A stretch of 64,000 nucleotides of DNA, from assembly GCA_945875585.1 (NCBI GenBank), contig CAMCLK010000024.1, forward strand, positions 1-64,000. Reading direction: 5' to 3'. Position numbers and translations under genes: made by a program. Shown here in pieces: positions 52,828 through 61,943 of the stretch (the stretch's first letter is position 1; the number at the start of each line of letters is the position of its first letter). The DNA is from Candidatus Kuenenia stuttgartensis. GTDB taxonomy: Bacteria > Planctomycetota > Planctomycetia > Gemmatales > Gemmataceae. The notes beneath the pieces were generated by a model. The model did not search any database. It was not told the DNA's origin and worked only from the letters and a program-made list of their open reading frames with translations.

Positions 52828-54174
52828 ATGACCCGTCCGGCAGATAGCAATCCGCAGCGCCGTGATTTTCTCGCCGCTTCCGCAACTATTGCTGCTGGTG
52901 CAGCGACTGTCAGCGCCACCGCAGATAGGCCACCCATTACCAACCCCCGCGCCACATCAGGCGATGTCGCGGCAGAACCAGACTGGGCTGAAAGACTTAC
53001 CATCGATGTTGGAACGTCGAAGGGTACCATCGTCGGTAGCGACGATAAGTGTATTCAGGCGGCGGTGGATTACATTGCGCGCTTAGGCGGAGGCACGGTC
53101 CGCCTCACTGCTGGAACATGGCGGTTGCGCAATGCCATCACTCTGGCTAATGGTGTGCGGTTGCTGGGTGCGGGGCCGGATACCGTGCTCATCAAAGACA
53201 CCATGGTGAAATCTAAATTGATCGCCGATTCCGATTGGTTCGATCAGGAAGTTACCTTGGCAGACGCCTCTGGTTTCCGTGTGGGAGACGGCGTGGTGCT
53301 GCGGTGTCGCAATCCACACAACGGCGGTCCGACTGTTATCAAGCGGACCTTGGTAGCCAGGCAGGGTAACCGCTTCAAGCTCGACCGGCCATTGCGTGAA
53401 AACCTATGGTTGATGGCCGAATCCACGGTCCACACACTGTTCCCCTTGGTGACCGCCGAAAACGCCCATGGCTTTGCCGTGGAAAACCTTACGATCGATG
53501 GCAACCGCGCCAACAACGACAATCTTGATGGCAACTATGCCGGTTGCATCTTCCTGCAGGACTGCCGTGATGTCGTTATCCGCAAGGTCGTGGCCATCAA
53601 CAACAACGGCGACGGCATCAGTTGGCAGATCTGCCACGATGTTTCCGTGACCGAATGCCACAGCCATGGCCACACCGGTCTTGGGTTGCACCCCGGTTCC
53701 GGCTCGCAGCGCCCGGTCATGCGCGGCAACACCTTGCGCAATAACGATATTGGGCTTTTCTTCTGCTGGGGTGTTCGCCATGGAATTGCCGAAGCCAACA
53801 CCATTGAAGCCAACCGCGTTGGTATTTCCGTTGGCCATCGCGATACCGACAACCTGATTACAGGTAATACCGTTGCCAAAAGTACTAAAAACGGCATTCT
53901 GTTTCGCGCCGAGCGGGGCAAGGCTTTTGCTGGACACCGCAACGAAGTCCGCGACAACACCATCACCGATACCGGCTCCGACGAGGCCATTGCCATCGAC
54001 GTGGAAGGCCAGACGGGCGACCTTACTTTTGTGGGTAATACCCTGCGTGAGACCCGTTCGCCCGCCAAAAGGATCGGGTTCCGCTTCGCTGCCGGCACAG
54101 GTAGCATGACCCTGCGCGACAACACGGTTACCGGTTTCGCGCAGCCCATAGCCGACCTGCGTCCCAAGCCATGA
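52828..54174 (+). CDS. Right-handed parallel beta-helix protein with Tat leader
   Basis: A 448-residue exported protein. The twin-arginine leader ([17 protein letters not shown]) is followed by a region starting [18 protein letters not shown] that is typical of pectin-lyase-like beta-helices. Stacked rungs then run to the end ([65 protein letters not shown]). This fold includes polysaccharide lyases, hydrolases, epimerases and glycan binders. No catalytic set can be assigned by eye. GGGAGA precedes ATG 52828. Given the neighbours, cleavage or binding of an acidic polysaccharide is the likely job. Confidence 0.85.
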   Translation: MTRPADSNPQRRDFLAASATIAAGAATVSATADRPPITNPRATSGDVAAEPDWAERLTIDVGTSKGTIVGSDDKCIQAAVDYIARLGGGTVRLTAGTWRLRNAITLANGVRLLGAGPDTVLIKDTMVKSKLIADSDWFDQEVTLADASGFRVGDGVVLRCRNPHNGGPTVIKRTLVARQGNRFKLDRPLRENLWLMAESTVHTLFPLVTAENAHGFAVENLTIDGNRANNDNLDGNYAGCIFLQDCRDVVIRKVVAINNNGDGISWQICHDVSVTECHSHGHTGLGLHPGSGSQRPVMRGNTLRNNDIGLFFCWGVRHGIAEANTIEANRVGISVGHRDTDNLITGNTVAKSTKNGILFRAERGKAFAGHRNEVRDNTITDTGSDEAIAIDVEGQTGDLTFVGNTLRETRSPAKRIGFRFAAGTGSMTLRDNTVTGFAQPIADLRPKP

Positions 54175-54199
54175 CCCATTCGGAAGGATGCCCAACCCG

Positions 54200-55378
54200 A
54201 TGAAGATCACCCGCATCGAGACACATGTCTGCCATGCCCGCATGCGCAACTGGATATTCGTGAAAGTCCTGACAGACCAAGATGGTCTGTACGGGTGGGG
54301 GGAAGCCACACTCGAATGGCATACCCGCGGCGTTGTCGCCTCGATTGAGGATATTTCAGAACTGATCATTGGCGAAGATCCACGCCGAGTCGAGCATCTT
54401 TGGCAAATGATGCATCGGCAGCATTTTTGGCATGGCAACGGAATTGTCCGCGCCACAGCGATTGCTGGGATCGACTTGGCTTTGTGGGACATTATGGGCA
54501 AGGTGGCTGGCATGCCTTGCTCAAGTCTTTGGGGCGGCCCTGTCCGCGATCATGTGCGCACCTACTGCCATCTGGGCGGTGGTAATATGGAGGACTTCTA
54601 CGAGACGCCTGTGGAAAATGCCGCCAGGTTTGCAGATCTGGCGCGGCAGGCCGTGGCTGATGGTTTTACAGCATTCAAATCGATGGCTGTGCCATCGACT
54701 CTACCTATTGAAGGACTCAAGCCTATTCGTGCCGCCGAAAAGGCTGTCGCCGCCATGCGCGAAGCGGTGGGTGACGATATCGATATTATGGTCGATTGCC
54801 ATGCCCGTCCTTCGCCCGCCATGGGCATGCAGTTTGCCAAGGCGCTTGAACCGTACGGTTTGTATTTTTTCGAGGAACCGTGTTGGCCGGAAAGCCGGGA
54901 AGGTCTGGCAGCCATTGCCGCTGCCGTGCGCACTCCTATTGCCACGGGCGAGCGTGTGACGCACCTGTCGGAATTCCGCGATCTGTTCATGGCCGGTGCA
55001 TGTGCTATTTGCCAGCTCGACATTACCCATTGTGGCGGGTTGACTGGCGCGCGCCGTGTGGCGGCGCTTGCCGAGGCTTGGCGTATTGCCTTGGCGCCCC
55101 ACAATCCGCAAGGCCCTGTTAGCACCGCCGCATCTTTGGAATTCGGCTTTTCCCAGCCCAGCTACATTATTTGCGAAACCGTCCATCACGATGTGCCATG
55201 GCGGCAGGATGTGGTTTCCGAAGGGTTCACTGTCGAGAAGGTTGGGCGCATTGTCAGGCCTAATACCAGACCCGGATTAGGAATCGAAATCAACGAAGCC
55301 GAGGTCAGGCGCCATCCCTTCCAGCAGGAAATTCTGCAGCGGGTGTTTCTGTCCGATGGCAGTGTTGGCGACTGGTGA
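54200..55378 (+). CDS. Enolase-superfamily sugar-acid dehydratase (DgoD/galactonate dehydratase-like)
   Basis: A 392-residue mandelate racemase/muconate lactonising enzyme-type dehydratase. Metal ligands are visible: Asp in IMVDCHARP, Glu in [10 protein letters not shown] and Glu in ATGERVTHL. The general-acid His is in [12 protein letters not shown], a pattern seen in D-galactonate- and related aldonate dehydratases. It should remove water from an aldonic or uronic acid to give a 2-keto-3-deoxy acid. The start could also be 54188, but GGAAGG sits directly against that codon. The DHDPS-like aldolase gene follows and probably cleaves the product. Confidence 0.92.
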   Translation: MKITRIETHVCHARMRNWIFVKVLTDQDGLYGWGEATLEWHTRGVVASIEDISELIIGEDPRRVEHLWQMMHRQHFWHGNGIVRATAIAGIDLALWDIMGKVAGMPCSSLWGGPVRDHVRTYCHLGGGNMEDFYETPVENAARFADLARQAVADGFTAFKSMAVPSTLPIEGLKPIRAAEKAVAAMREAVGDDIDIMVDCHARPSPAMGMQFAKALEPYGLYFFEEPCWPESREGLAAIAAAVRTPIATGERVTHLSEFRDLFMAGACAICQLDITHCGGLTGARRVAALAEAWRIALAPHNPQGPVSTAASLEFGFSQPSYIICETVHHDVPWRQDVVSEGFTVEKVGRIVRPNTRPGLGIEINEAEVRRHPFQQEILQRVFLSDGSVGDW

Positions 55379-55405
55379 TTCATTTCTGAAAGGAACATCC
55401 ATTCC

Positions 55406-56320
55406 ATGCCACGCAATCTTTCCGGTGTGCTGCCCATTGTTCAGACACCGTTTTCAGCAGACGACACCATCGATACGGCGGCCTTGAAGCGATCGGTGGA
55501 CTGGGCTTTCAGTGTGGGTGCTCACGGCGTGGGCACCGGCATGGTTTCTGAAACTGTGCGCCTGACTGCCGGGGAGCGAATTCAACTTATCTCAGCCATG
55601 ATTGAAGCTTCCGATGGCCGAGGCCCTGTTTTCGCTGCCGTGGGCGCAGAAAGCACCCATCAGGCTCTTGAATTTGCCCGCGCTGCAGAGCGCGCCGGTT
55701 GCGATGCTGTCATGGCCACACCCCCAATGACGCTGCGGTTGCCTGCATCTGCCCTTCGCGATTACTACATCCGCCTGGCAGAGGGTATTTCCATTCCCGT
55801 TATTGTTCAGGATGCTTCTGGTTATGTCGGCCAACCCATACCCGTGGAGACTCAGGCTGAACTTTTCCACAAATTCGGGCCAGATAAAGTGCTTTTCAAG
55901 CCAGAGGCCAACCCCACCGGGCCTTTGCTTTCAGCGCTGCGCGATGCCACCGGAGGCAAGGCGCGTATTTTTGAAGGATCGGGTGGTATCTATCTCATCG
56001 ATAGTCACCAGCGCGGCGTGGCTGGTACCATGCCCGGTATGGATCTACTCGATGGAGTAGTGGCCCTGTGGCATGCTCTTGGCCGTGGTGATATCGATCT
56101 GGCTGATCGCTTGCACCAGCCTATTGCCGCTATTGTTTCTCTGCAATTGCAAGCCGGGCTCGATGGTTTTCTGGCGATCGAAAAATACTTGCTTGTGCGC
56201 CGAGGCCTTTTCTCAAGCGATCGTCGTCGTGAACCGTTTGGCTGGAGCCCAGACCGGGAAACACTGAACGAAGTTGACAGGTTGTTTGCCAGAATGCAGA
56301 CAATGCTTCAGCCCACTTAA
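55406..56320 (+). CDS. DHDPS-family aldolase (2-keto-3-deoxy-sugar-acid type)
   Basis: A 304-residue class I aldolase of the dihydrodipicolinate-synthase family. The start GVLPIVQTPFSADDTID is standard. GVGTGMVSETVRLTAGER follows. The Schiff-base lysine is in KVLFKPEANPTGP. Members include DapA, N-acetylneuraminate lyase and KDG/KDGal aldolases. Location after a sugar-acid dehydratase favours a keto-deoxy-sugar-acid aldolase rather than lysine biosynthesis. AAGGAA lies upstream of ATG 55406. It is 15 bp from the next gene. Confidence 0.92.
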   Translation: MPRNLSGVLPIVQTPFSADDTIDTAALKRSVDWAFSVGAHGVGTGMVSETVRLTAGERIQLISAMIEASDGRGPVFAAVGAESTHQALEFARAAERAGCDAVMATPPMTLRLPASALRDYYIRLAEGISIPVIVQDASGYVGQPIPVETQAELFHKFGPDKVLFKPEANPTGPLLSALRDATGGKARIFEGSGGIYLIDSHQRGVAGTMPGMDLLDGVVALWHALGRGDIDLADRLHQPIAAIVSLQLQAGLDGFLAIEKYLLVRRGLFSSDRRREPFGWSPDRETLNEVDRLFARMQTMLQPT

Positions 56321-56335
56321 CCCAAGGCCTATGTC

Positions 56336-57616
56336 ATGGCGGTAACGGTTGCCCAAGTTGCTGTGGATGCGCGCTACCGTGTGCTGTCCTTGCTCTGTTG
56401 TGTGGCAGCCATTGCCTACATTCAGCGAGCGGCAATGGGCGTGCCTGCCGGTGAAATTGCTCACGGACTCGGGTCCTCTGATCTTGCTCGAGACATGGGA
56501 TATGTGCAGTCGGCCTGGTATGCAGGTTATGCCCTGCTGCAACTCCCTTCAGGCTGGCTGGCTGATCGCCTTGGAAGCCGAATCACCGTGCTGATTCTTG
56601 CCGCGCTTTGGTCGTTGCTAACGATGGTTGCTGCTGGCAGCACCAGTATTTTTGTTCTGGCCAGCGTGTGGGGCCTGATGGGTGCAGCGCAGGCGGGTGT
56701 CTTTCCATGTGCAACCAAGGCTATTGGTGCCACCTTTCCCCAAAGCGAACGGGCGCGAGCTTCGGGTATGCTTGCCGCTGGTATGACTATCGGTGCGGCG
56801 GTGGCTCCCATGATCACGTCGCTGGCGCTTGAAGCCTTGATGCCTGCTTCCCAGGCCACGGGTGTGGAACGGTGGCGTTTGCTTCTGGTGGCTTATGCCT
56901 TGCCCGGTTTCGCGTGGGTATTGCTTTTTTGGTTCATGGTGCCCAACGCTTTACTTCCCGTGTCGCCATTGGGTAGCGCGCCCGATCCTGTCGATTGGTC
57001 GCGTATGTTCCGTAGTATCGATCTCCTGCTTTTGTGCGCCCAGCAGTTTTTTCGCGCCGCCGCCATGGTCTTTTTTGTCACATGGTTCCCGGTATTTTTG
57101 CAGGAGGTCAGAGGCGTTACAGCATTGCACTCCGGTATGCTTGCCACAGGGGCAGGCATTGGCGGTGTGCTTGGCAGCCTTCTGGGCGGTTTTGCCTCGG
57201 ACTGGTTGCTGGCGCGTACCGGTAACCGCCGCCTCAGCCGCCAGGGGATTGCCTGCGCGGGCATGGCGTCGTGCTCGATTCTTATTTTGTTGTCTCACCT
57301 CATTGCCGATACCACGCTAAGCACCATGGTGATAGGCGTTGGAGCATTTTGCGCCACCTTTGGCGGTGTCAGTGGTTATACGGTGGCCATCGATCTAGGT
57401 GGCAGGCATGTCGCAACTGTTTTCAGCACCATGAACATGTGCGGCAACATTGGCGCCGCGCTGTTCCCTGTCACCGCGGGATGGCTTGTCTCGTACACTG
57501 GAAACTGGAACGTCATCATTTTTCTTTTTGCAGCCATCATGGCCGTGGATGCTGTTTGCTGGGCAATTCTCAATCCAAAGGCGCCCTTGTTTGGAGACAA
57601 CCATGACTCTTGTTAG
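56336..57616 (+). CDS. MFS transporter (anion:cation symporter type, probably sugar-acid uptake)
   Basis: A 426-residue inner-membrane carrier with about 12 helices. Characteristic MFS features are the ADRLGSR-type loop (GWLADRLGSRITV), the central cytoplasmic loop and GNIGAALFPVTAGWL near the end. The sequence around IAYIQRAAMGVPAGEIAHG resembles the ACS family (hexuronate, glucarate or galactonate symporters). Its position between an aldolase and a hydrolase in a sugar-acid operon supports that use. The 3' end overlaps the ceramidase-like gene by 14 bp. No ribosome-binding site is striking before ATG 56336. Confidence 0.9.
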   Translation: MAVTVAQVAVDARYRVLSLLCCVAAIAYIQRAAMGVPAGEIAHGLGSSDLARDMGYVQSAWYAGYALLQLPSGWLADRLGSRITVLILAALWSLLTMVAAGSTSIFVLASVWGLMGAAQAGVFPCATKAIGATFPQSERARASGMLAAGMTIGAAVAPMITSLALEALMPASQATGVERWRLLLVAYALPGFAWVLLFWFMVPNALLPVSPLGSAPDPVDWSRMFRSIDLLLLCAQQFFRAAAMVFFVTWFPVFLQEVRGVTALHSGMLATGAGIGGVLGSLLGGFASDWLLARTGNRRLSRQGIACAGMASCSILILLSHLIADTTLSTMVIGVGAFCATFGGVSGYTVAIDLGGRHVATVFSTMNMCGNIGAALFPVTAGWLVSYTGNWNVIIFLFAAIMAVDAVCWAILNPKAPLFGDNHDSC

Positions 57617-59051
57617 CACCCCCCAAACACGTTGTCGCGTTGGTGTTGCCCGCCGCGACATCACACCACCCGCCGGCATTTACCACCGCATGTGGGGTGC
57701 CGCCATGCACGACCGGGCCGAGGGAGTGCACAAACCCCTGCTGGCCACGCTTGTTTTGTTCGATCCGGCGGAACCTTCAGTAGATGCCACGCATGTGGTG
57801 GTTTCGCTCGATCATTGCATTCTCGATGGACGTGAAATCGATGCTATGCGCAGGGCCATAGCTCGAGCCGTTAATATTGATCTATCCGCCGCGCTTATCA
57901 CGGTTTCGCATACCCACGGTTCGGGTTGGATGTCGCGGGAACGTTCTGGATTGCCGGGGGGCGAACTCATTGGCCCTTACCTCGACAGTCTTGTGAACAC
58001 GGTTGCCGATATGGCGCTCGAGGCACGCGCTGCGACCACTCCTGCCACCATCGTGTACGGTCAGGGCCGTTGCAATTTGGCCGCTCACCGCGATTCGATT
58101 GATCCGCAAACGGGACATTCGGTGTGTGGTTTCAACCCGAGCGGCCATGCCGACGACACCATACTTGTGGGTCGCATCACGGATTCAAATTTGAAAATGC
58201 TGGCCACTGTGGTGAATTATGCCTGCCATCCAACGACGCTGGCATGGGACAACCGTCTGATCAGCCCCGATTGGGTGGGGGCGATGCGTGGACTGGTTGA
58301 AACCGCCACCGATGCCCCATGCCTGTTCCTGCAAGGAGCATCGGGAGACCTCGGGCCAAGGCGCGGCTTTGTCGGCGACACACGTGTGGCTGATCGCAAC
58401 GGCAGGCAGGTGGGCCATGCAGCCCTTGCGGTTCTTGAATCGCTGCCCGCGGCCGGTACGGAATTTCGTTATGTTGGCCCAGTCATATCCGGAACATGGA
58501 TCGGCACGTGGGCTGACGTTCCGGTGGCATCCGGGGCTTTGGAGCAGTACGCCGTCTGGCGGTGGAAAACCTTCCTTGTGGACATGCCTTACCGCCACGA
58601 TTTGCCTACCGTGGCCGACACAACAGAATTGAGAGACCGCTATGTGAATCAGGAAATGGAAGCCAGGCAGGCAGGCGATATGGCTCGGGTACGCGATTGC
58701 CGTGCCTCGGCGGAGCAGATGAATCGTCAGCTAACGCGGTTGAATGTTCTGGTTCCCGGGCGATCTTACCCGTTGTCGGTTTCGGTGGGCAGGGTCGGCG
58801 ATGCCTACTGGGTATTTGTGCCGGGTGAGTTGTATCAGGTATTTCAGGAAACATTGAGGGAGCGGTTTGCCCCGCATCCGGTTGTGGTTGTTACCATGAC
58901 GGGTGATTGGCAACCCGGCTACATTCCTCCCGCATCGACATTTGGTTACGGTATTTACCAAGAGGTGATTGCCGCCACGGCACCTGGTTGTCTGGAGATT
59001 TTGATTGAAGCTGTGTGCCGCGAAATGAAGTCTCTGATGGCACAAGTATAA
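57603..59051 (+). CDS. Neutral/alkaline ceramidase-like N-terminal domain hydrolase
   Basis: A 482-residue protein related to neutral/alkaline ceramidases. It starts with RVGVARRDITPPAGIYHRMWG. The zinc-type His residues are in ITVSHTHGSGWM, and VNYACHPTTLAWDN follows with LFLQGASGDLGPRRG. The C-terminal FVPGELYQVFQETLRE and MTGDWQPGYIPPASTFGYG are also family features. No signal peptide is seen, unusual for ceramidases, so the substrate may be another amide or ester. GGAG 6 nt before ATG 57603 fixes the start within the 3' end of the MFS gene. A strong hairpin closes the operon after it. Confidence 0.85.
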   Translation: MTLVSTPQTRCRVGVARRDITPPAGIYHRMWGAAMHDRAEGVHKPLLATLVLFDPAEPSVDATHVVVSLDHCILDGREIDAMRRAIARAVNIDLSAALITVSHTHGSGWMSRERSGLPGGELIGPYLDSLVNTVADMALEARAATTPATIVYGQGRCNLAAHRDSIDPQTGHSVCGFNPSGHADDTILVGRITDSNLKMLATVVNYACHPTTLAWDNRLISPDWVGAMRGLVETATDAPCLFLQGASGDLGPRRGFVGDTRVADRNGRQVGHAALAVLESLPAAGTEFRYVGPVISGTWIGTWADVPVASGALEQYAVWRWKTFLVDMPYRHDLPTVADTTELRDRYVNQEMEARQAGDMARVRDCRASAEQMNRQLTRLNVLVPGRSYPLSVSVGRVGDAYWVFVPGELYQVFQETLRERFAPHPVVVVTMTGDWQPGYIPPASTFGYGIYQEVIAATAPGCLEILIEAVCREMKSLMAQV

Positions 59052-59067
59052 GATTTCAGCAATAAAA

Positions 59068-59092
59068 AGGCCCCGGGTTATTCCCGGGGCCT
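59068..59092. terminator. Intrinsic terminator between the ceramidase-like gene and clpX
   Basis: A 10-bp perfect stem (AGGCCCCGGG / CCCGGGGCCT) with a TTATT loop. On the plus strand GATAATATTTA follows. On the minus strand it is followed by a run of T, so it mainly terminates clpX but may serve both. Confidence 0.8.
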
Positions 59093-59127
59093 GATAATAT
59101 TTAAGCAATGAGTCGCTTGCCTGCCGC

Positions 59128-60432
59128 TTAGGCGCTCATTTTCGTGTTTTCAGGCATTTGGTCGAAGAGAGGCTTCAGTCCCTTCACCACGTCTTCCGTT
59201 ACCACAAATTTGCCTTTGTGTTCCAGCTCGGGGAGTTCGTACAGAACATCCAGCATGACCTGTTCGACAATGCTGCGCAGGCCTCGGGCGCCCGTATCGC
59301 GTGCCATGGCCATGTGGGCAATAGCGCTCAACGCGCTGGGAGCAAATTCGATTTCTGCTCCTTCCATTTCAAAGAACTTGGCATACTGCCTTGTAAGCGC
59401 ATTCTTGGGCTCGGTTAGGATCTTGATGAGTGCCGATTCGTCGAGCGGATCGAGCGGCGCCAAGACGGGCAGACGGCCAATGAACTCGGGGATCATACCG
59501 AATTCGATGAGGTCGTCGCTTGTTACCTGCGCCAGAAGTTTGCCGATGTCTGTTTCACGTTCGTCGGCGACGCTGCCGAAGCCAAAGCCCTTCCGGCCAA
59601 TGCGCTTGGCAATGAACTTCTCGAGGCCGACAAATGTGCCGCCGCAGATGAACAGGATATTGGTGGTATCCAGTTGAATGTACTGCTGTTCGGGGTGTTT
59701 GCGGCCACCCTGAGGCGGAACATTGGCAACGGTTCCCTCAAGCATTTTGAGGAGTGCCTGCTGAACGCCTTCTCCCGAGACGTCGCGGGTGATGGAGACG
59801 TTCTGCGATGTTTTGCCAATCTTGTCGACTTCGTCGATGTAGATGATACCTTTCTGGGCGGCTTCAACATCGAAATCGGCAGCGTGGAGGAGCTTGAGCA
59901 GCAGGTTCTCGACATCTTCACCCACATAGCCTGCTTCGGTAAGCGTTGTGGCGTCGCCAATGGCGAACGGCACATCGAGAACCCTGGCAAGTGTGCGAGC
60001 GAGGAGGGTTTTGCCAGACCCGGTTGGCCCGATCATCAGAATATTGCTTTTTTCAACTTCCACATCGCCAGCAGTGTGCCCAGCGGTGAGTGTCAGGCGC
60101 TTGTAGTGGTTGTGGAGGGCAACCGACAGCACTTTTTTGGCGCGCCCTTGGCCGATCACGTACTGATCGAGCTTGTCCTTGATGGACCTTGGGGTTGGCG
60201 TGTTGCTGGTTACTGGGCTACCGGTGGTGCGCCTGCGCTTTTCCTGTTCGATGATCGAAGTGCACAGCTCAACGCATTCACCACAGATGAATACGTCGGA
60301 TGGGCCTTCCACCAGCGGACCGACATCGCGGTAGCTTTTACGGCAGAAAGAGCAAGAAGCGTTACGCGACCGGGTACTACCACCGGTTGGTTTCCGGTTG
60401 CCGCCGCCGGGTGGAAGATCCTTAGTGCCCAT
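59128..60432 (-). CDS. clpX: ATP-dependent Clp protease ATPase subunit ClpX
   Basis: A 434-residue AAA+ unfoldase that feeds ssrA-tagged and other substrates to ClpP. The N-terminal zinc domain has Cys27, Cys30, Cys50 and Cys53. Walker A is GPTGSGKT at residues 135-142. [15 protein letters not shown] follows, and the ClpX pore loop region lies around [12 protein letters not shown]. The RKH substrate-gripping loop and IGF ClpP-binding loop fit around [10 protein letters not shown]. The length is normal. Terminator hairpin follows. The clpP gene is not in this window. Confidence 0.97.
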   Translation of the reverse strand: MGTKDLPPGGGNRKPTGGSTRSRNASCSFCRKSYRDVGPLVEGPSDVFICGECVELCTSIIEQEKRRRTTGSPVTSNTPTPRSIKDKLDQYVIGQGRAKKVLSVALHNHYKRLTLTAGHTAGDVEVEKSNILMIGPTGSGKTLLARTLARVLDVPFAIGDATTLTEAGYVGEDVENLLLKLLHAADFDVEAAQKGIIYIDEVDKIGKTSQNVSITRDVSGEGVQQALLKMLEGTVANVPPQGGRKHPEQQYIQLDTTNILFICGGTFVGLEKFIAKRIGRKGFGFGSVADERETDIGKLLAQVTSDDLIEFGMIPEFIGRLPVLAPLDPLDESALIKILTEPKNALTRQYAKFFEMEGAEIEFAPSALSAIAHMAMARDTGARGLRSIVEQVMLDVLYELPELEHKGKFVVTEDVVKGLKPLFDQMPENTKMSA

Positions 60433-60596
60433 GCCATCTCCAGAGTGCCTGCCGGCATCATGCGCCGGGGGCGGTGTCGGTTCAAGCCAATTCAGGCAAG
60501 CCCATCGATCGGGAGGGCTGGCTCACGTCCTTGTTTGCGTCCCGCAACGATTCTAAGGAATCTTTGCCGACAAACGCAAGCGAAGGGCTCAGCCAA

Positions 60597-60983
60597 TCAA
60601 GCAACAGGTGGCTGATTGCCATCAGGCTTGGTGGAACCACCCGTCTTGGATGCATCTTCCGGTACAAGGAACTGGCCAAGCTGATCTGGAGGAACTTCCC
60701 GGCTGCTTTTCAAACCCATCGTGGCCCTCAACTGAGCCTCGAGTTTTTCACGCAGACGGGCATATTCTTCCGGTTCTATCAGGCCTTCCTCACGCCAGCG
60801 CCGCAACTCCGCCAATTGATCGTGCGGGGTGCACGCCGGTGTGTCTTCCTGTCGGCGCCAGCGATCGGCCACACGGACCAATACCGCCGAAACCAGCAGA
60901 ACGAGCACCAGGATCATGCTTGTCAGCACAAGATCCGTGGTTTTGTCCGCGAGAAGTAACACCCTTTGCATTATCCCAGACAT
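60597..60983 (-). CDS. Small membrane protein with SHOCT-type domain
   Basis: A 128-residue protein started at ATG 60983 (GAGG 5 nt upstream). The longer frame to 61049 lacks a ribosome-binding site. One transmembrane helix (TSMILVLVLLVSAVLVRVA) is followed by a short linker. A SHOCT-like bundle then appears, LAELRRWREEGLIEPEEYARLREKL. The C-terminal 40 residues are polar and disordered. SHOCT domains occur in many bacterial oligomeric proteins without an assigned role. It lies upstream of clpX in the same direction, but the 164-bp gap makes an operon uncertain. Confidence 0.75.
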   Translation of the reverse strand: MSGIMQRVLLLADKTTDLVLTSMILVLVLLVSAVLVRVADRWRRQEDTPACTPHDQLAELRRWREEGLIEPEEYARLREKLEAQLRATMGLKSSREVPPDQLGQFLVPEDASKTGGSTKPDGNQPPVA

Positions 60984-61094
60984 GCTTGCCTCGCGCTCGG
61001 TGATCCGCCACTTGGGTGGAGAACTTCCAGCGCAATCGATTATACCCACCCCCTGAATAAGGCAAAAAAACTTGAGGCCTTTCGAAGATTTTGC

Positions 61095-61937
61095 TTACCC
61101 GCCGAGCACGTCAGTCCCCGCAGATTCGGACGGAGTCACATTACCGTTGCATTCAACCGTGCGCATACGCGCTAGCAATCCGGCAAATTCTGGAAGCCTG
61201 GTCGCATTTACTTCAGGCCAACGGGTCGATGAACTCACCCAATTGACCAAGTTGAAGTGGTCGCCTGCCCAAACCTCGTGATGCGCACCCCACCGTGCTG
61301 AAGTTGCTGAAACCATGCCGTCATTAGGACCCTCGAAGCGGTCGAGCAGTGGAACCGTGAAGACTCGATGCGGCAATTGGCGGAAATGGCGACGACAGGC
61401 ATTGGGGAAAATGCCTGCAACCGATTGGTAATAAACACTTGGGGAGTCCGGTGTTTGCTGGTTGAACGCGGCACAGCCCGGTCGACTCAACTCCACACCG
61501 AATTCTGGTTCCCAGCCCAATAAACGCAGTAATCCGGCGGCGGCCCCTTCAGGGCGAACCAGACCGGAACCAACATCGGCCACTACAGATCCATGGTGGG
61601 GTGTGCCTAGTGTGGTCAGGCTAATCACGCGGTGCGACCATCCCAAATGCGTGATCAGGTAGCGGGCATCGAGGCCGCCCATGCTATGGGCAATCAGGTG
61701 AACTGGTGCATTTCCAAATTGGTCCTGAATCTGCTGAGCCACCTGACTGGCTCGCGTGGCAATGCGTCCTGCCGGGTGAGAGCGCGTTATCAAGACTCGA
61801 TTTCCCGAGGATTCGAGCCATTCACGCAACCTTGGAAAGTAAGGCATTTTCCAAGGGCCTAAACCTATGGCATCGAACCCAAACAGGCCGTGCATCAGCA
61901 CAATGGGGCTATCGAGAATTGGCGCGGCAATGGGCAT
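61095..61937 (-). CDS. Lipase/PGAP1-like alpha/beta hydrolase
   Basis: A 280-residue serine esterase resembling Pseudomonas-type triacylglycerol lipases. The oxyanion motif is IVLMHGLFGFDAI, the nucleophile Ser is in LIAHSMGGLDARYL, and the acid and His are in FEGPNDGMVSATSARWG and WAGDHFNLVNW. No signal peptide can be seen at the given start, so it may be cytoplasmic, or the true leader may be missing. It follows the MFS gene by 6 bp, implying co-transcription. Confidence 0.85.
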   Translation of the reverse strand: MPIAAPILDSPIVLMHGLFGFDAIGLGPWKMPYFPRLREWLESSGNRVLITRSHPAGRIATRASQVAQQIQDQFGNAPVHLIAHSMGGLDARYLITHLGWSHRVISLTTLGTPHHGSVVADVGSGLVRPEGAAAGLLRLLGWEPEFGVELSRPGCAAFNQQTPDSPSVYYQSVAGIFPNACRRHFRQLPHRVFTVPLLDRFEGPNDGMVSATSARWGAHHEVWAGDHFNLVNWVSSSTRWPEVNATRLPEFAGLLARMRTVECNGNVTPSESAGTDVLGG

Positions 61938-61943
61938 GGCACC

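Noticed and set aside
53404-54513. 369-codon minus-strand open frame
   Set aside because: Antisense to the beta-helix and dehydratase genes. The Ala/Val/Gly-rich sequence follows from the repeat pattern of the sense gene, and the neighbours all run on the plus strand.
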